A DNA stretch of 64,000 bases, from assembly GCF_030553305.1 (NCBI RefSeq), contig NZ_JARRAH010000001.1:1674001-1738000 (forward strand), given 5' to 3'. Positions 63,436 through 64,000 of this stretch are shown here, one piece after another (position 1 is the stretch's first letter; the number at the start of each line of letters is the position of its first letter). The position numbers were made by a program, and so were the translations under genes. The notes under the pieces were generated by a model. The model worked only from the letters and a program-made list of their open reading frames with translations, did not search any database and was not told the DNA's origin. This stretch comes from Halomarina ordinaria (GTDB lineage: Archaea; Halobacteriota; Halobacteria; Halobacteriales; Haloarculaceae).

Positions 63436-64000
63436 GCCGACCACCGCCGGGCGGCGTGCTCGACGGCCGCCCGGAACGAGCCGTCGCGCCAGTCGACGAC
63501 CGGGAGGCCCGCCTCGCGGAGCGTCGACGCGCGCAGCGAGCGTTCGAGGCGCGCCAGTCGCTCGCCGGTGGAGTCGGCCGCCGTCGGGTCGGGGCTGACG
63601 ACCGTCACCGGGTGGCCGGCGGCGTCGAGGCGGCGGGCCGCGCGGAGCGCGTAGTCGTCCGTCAGCGGCGTGCAGAACACGACCTGTGCCCCCGCCGGGA
63701 GGCGTCGGCGCAGGCGGGCGAGGCGGAGTGTCGGGAAGAACGGGTCGTCCGGAGCGACCGGCGAGAAGGCGGGGTGCGTCGCCAGGTGGTCGCGCGCGCG
63801 GACGCGGTGGTCCGCACCGGTGGCCGGTTCGAGCCAGCACGGCGTCGGGCCGAGCGCCGCGAGGCCGACCCGGTCGCCCGCGTCCAGTCGCCCCCGGAGG
63901 ACGCTCCCCGCGGCCTCGATGCCGCGTTCGAGCGCGGGCGGGTCGTCCGCGGTCGGCGCCACGTACGCCGCCTCGCGCGCGTCGACGACGACGCAGACCG
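63432..64000 (-). CDS. DUF58-type protein, C-terminal part (runs off right edge)
   Basis: At least 189 residues; the reading frame is open to base 64000 (edge reads VCVVVDAREAAYVAPTADDP). GSVLRGRLDAGDRVGLAALG and VVFCTPLTDDYALRAARRL fit the VWA-like C-terminal region of DUF58 proteins. The Asp/Arg near the left of the frame could be part of the metal-ion-dependent site. Translationally coupled to the downstream membrane protein. The N-terminal DUF58 core is outside the window, so the assignment rests on context. Confidence 0.72.
   Translation of the reverse strand, partial: VCVVVDAREAAYVAPTADDPPALERGIEAAGSVLRGRLDAGDRVGLAALGPTPCWLEPATGADHRVRARDHLATHPAFSPVAPDDPFFPTLRLARLRRRLPAGAQVVFCTPLTDDYALRAARRLDAAGHPVTVVSPDPTAADSTGERLARLERSLRASTLREAGLPVVDWRDGSFRAAVEHAARRWSA

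Overview
The window comes from the chromosome of a halophilic archaeon (class Halobacteria). The evidence is a very GC-rich sequence, acidic proteins rich in Asp and Glu, an archaeal RNA polymerase with its large subunits split into B''/B' and A'/A'', an archaeal elongation factor 2, a SUI1-type initiation factor, F420 biochemistry, TATA boxes about 27-30 bases upstream of start codons (leaderless transcripts), and tRNA genes without an encoded CCA end. The genus cannot be told from what is visible. I see no insertion sequence, prophage or CRISPR array; the region looks like core chromosome with small repeat-bearing gaps.

Layout. Positions 1-9417 hold the transcription/translation block: rpoB'' (entering from the left edge), rpoB', rpoA1, rpoA2, nusA, a small membrane protein on the other strand, rps12 and rps7. 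Two uncharacterised genes, a J-domain membrane protein and aEF-2 follow (9544-13949). Positions 14256-24762 hold an M29 aminopeptidase, valS, an alkaline-phosphatase-fold protein, a 6-phosphogluconate dehydrogenase, a 2-oxoacid dehydrogenase E1 alpha/E1 beta/lipoyl-protein operon, a Tat-exported M14 carboxypeptidase and a membrane-anchored 2Fe-2S ferredoxin. Positions 24972-31579 hold a MATE exporter, tRNA-Arg(CCG) flanked by hairpin repeats, a K+ channel with TrkA domains, a CBS protein, an exported metzincin-like protease, an FNR-like oxidoreductase and a dUTPase-family protein.

Positions 31895-39926 hold aconitase, RimI, a methyltransferase, glutamate dehydrogenase, a compact operon of a zinc-finger protein, an uncharacterised protein, a membrane protein and an ADP-ribose-type NUDIX enzyme, then a rhodanese and a SUI1 factor. 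Positions 40023-44202 are a translationally coupled MoxR/DUF58/transglutaminase operon. Positions 44344-50657 hold small proteins, an F420 pair (Mer-like reductase and CofE), a tandem-repeat lipoprotein, a YfcE-type phosphodiesterase, a NUDIX/eIF2B-like fusion and a D-2-hydroxyacid dehydrogenase. Positions 50667-61564 hold a ParB-like protein, a Wzx-type flippase, an M32 carboxypeptidase, an M20 peptidase, a PIN-ATPase-KH protein, a DUF151 nuclease-like protein, small proteins and an amidase. tRNA-Ser(CGA), with a duplicated 3' end, and a second MoxR/DUF58-type locus that runs off the right edge finish the window.

The most interesting signals are a helix-turn-helix-like insert inside RNA polymerase A', an E1/lipoyl operon without E2 or E3, the NUDIX/eIF2B-like fusion, and a set of small repeats built on the GCGAAGC hairpin core next to tRNA genes and gene ends, together with a perfect 55-bp duplication of the tRNA-Ser 3' end.
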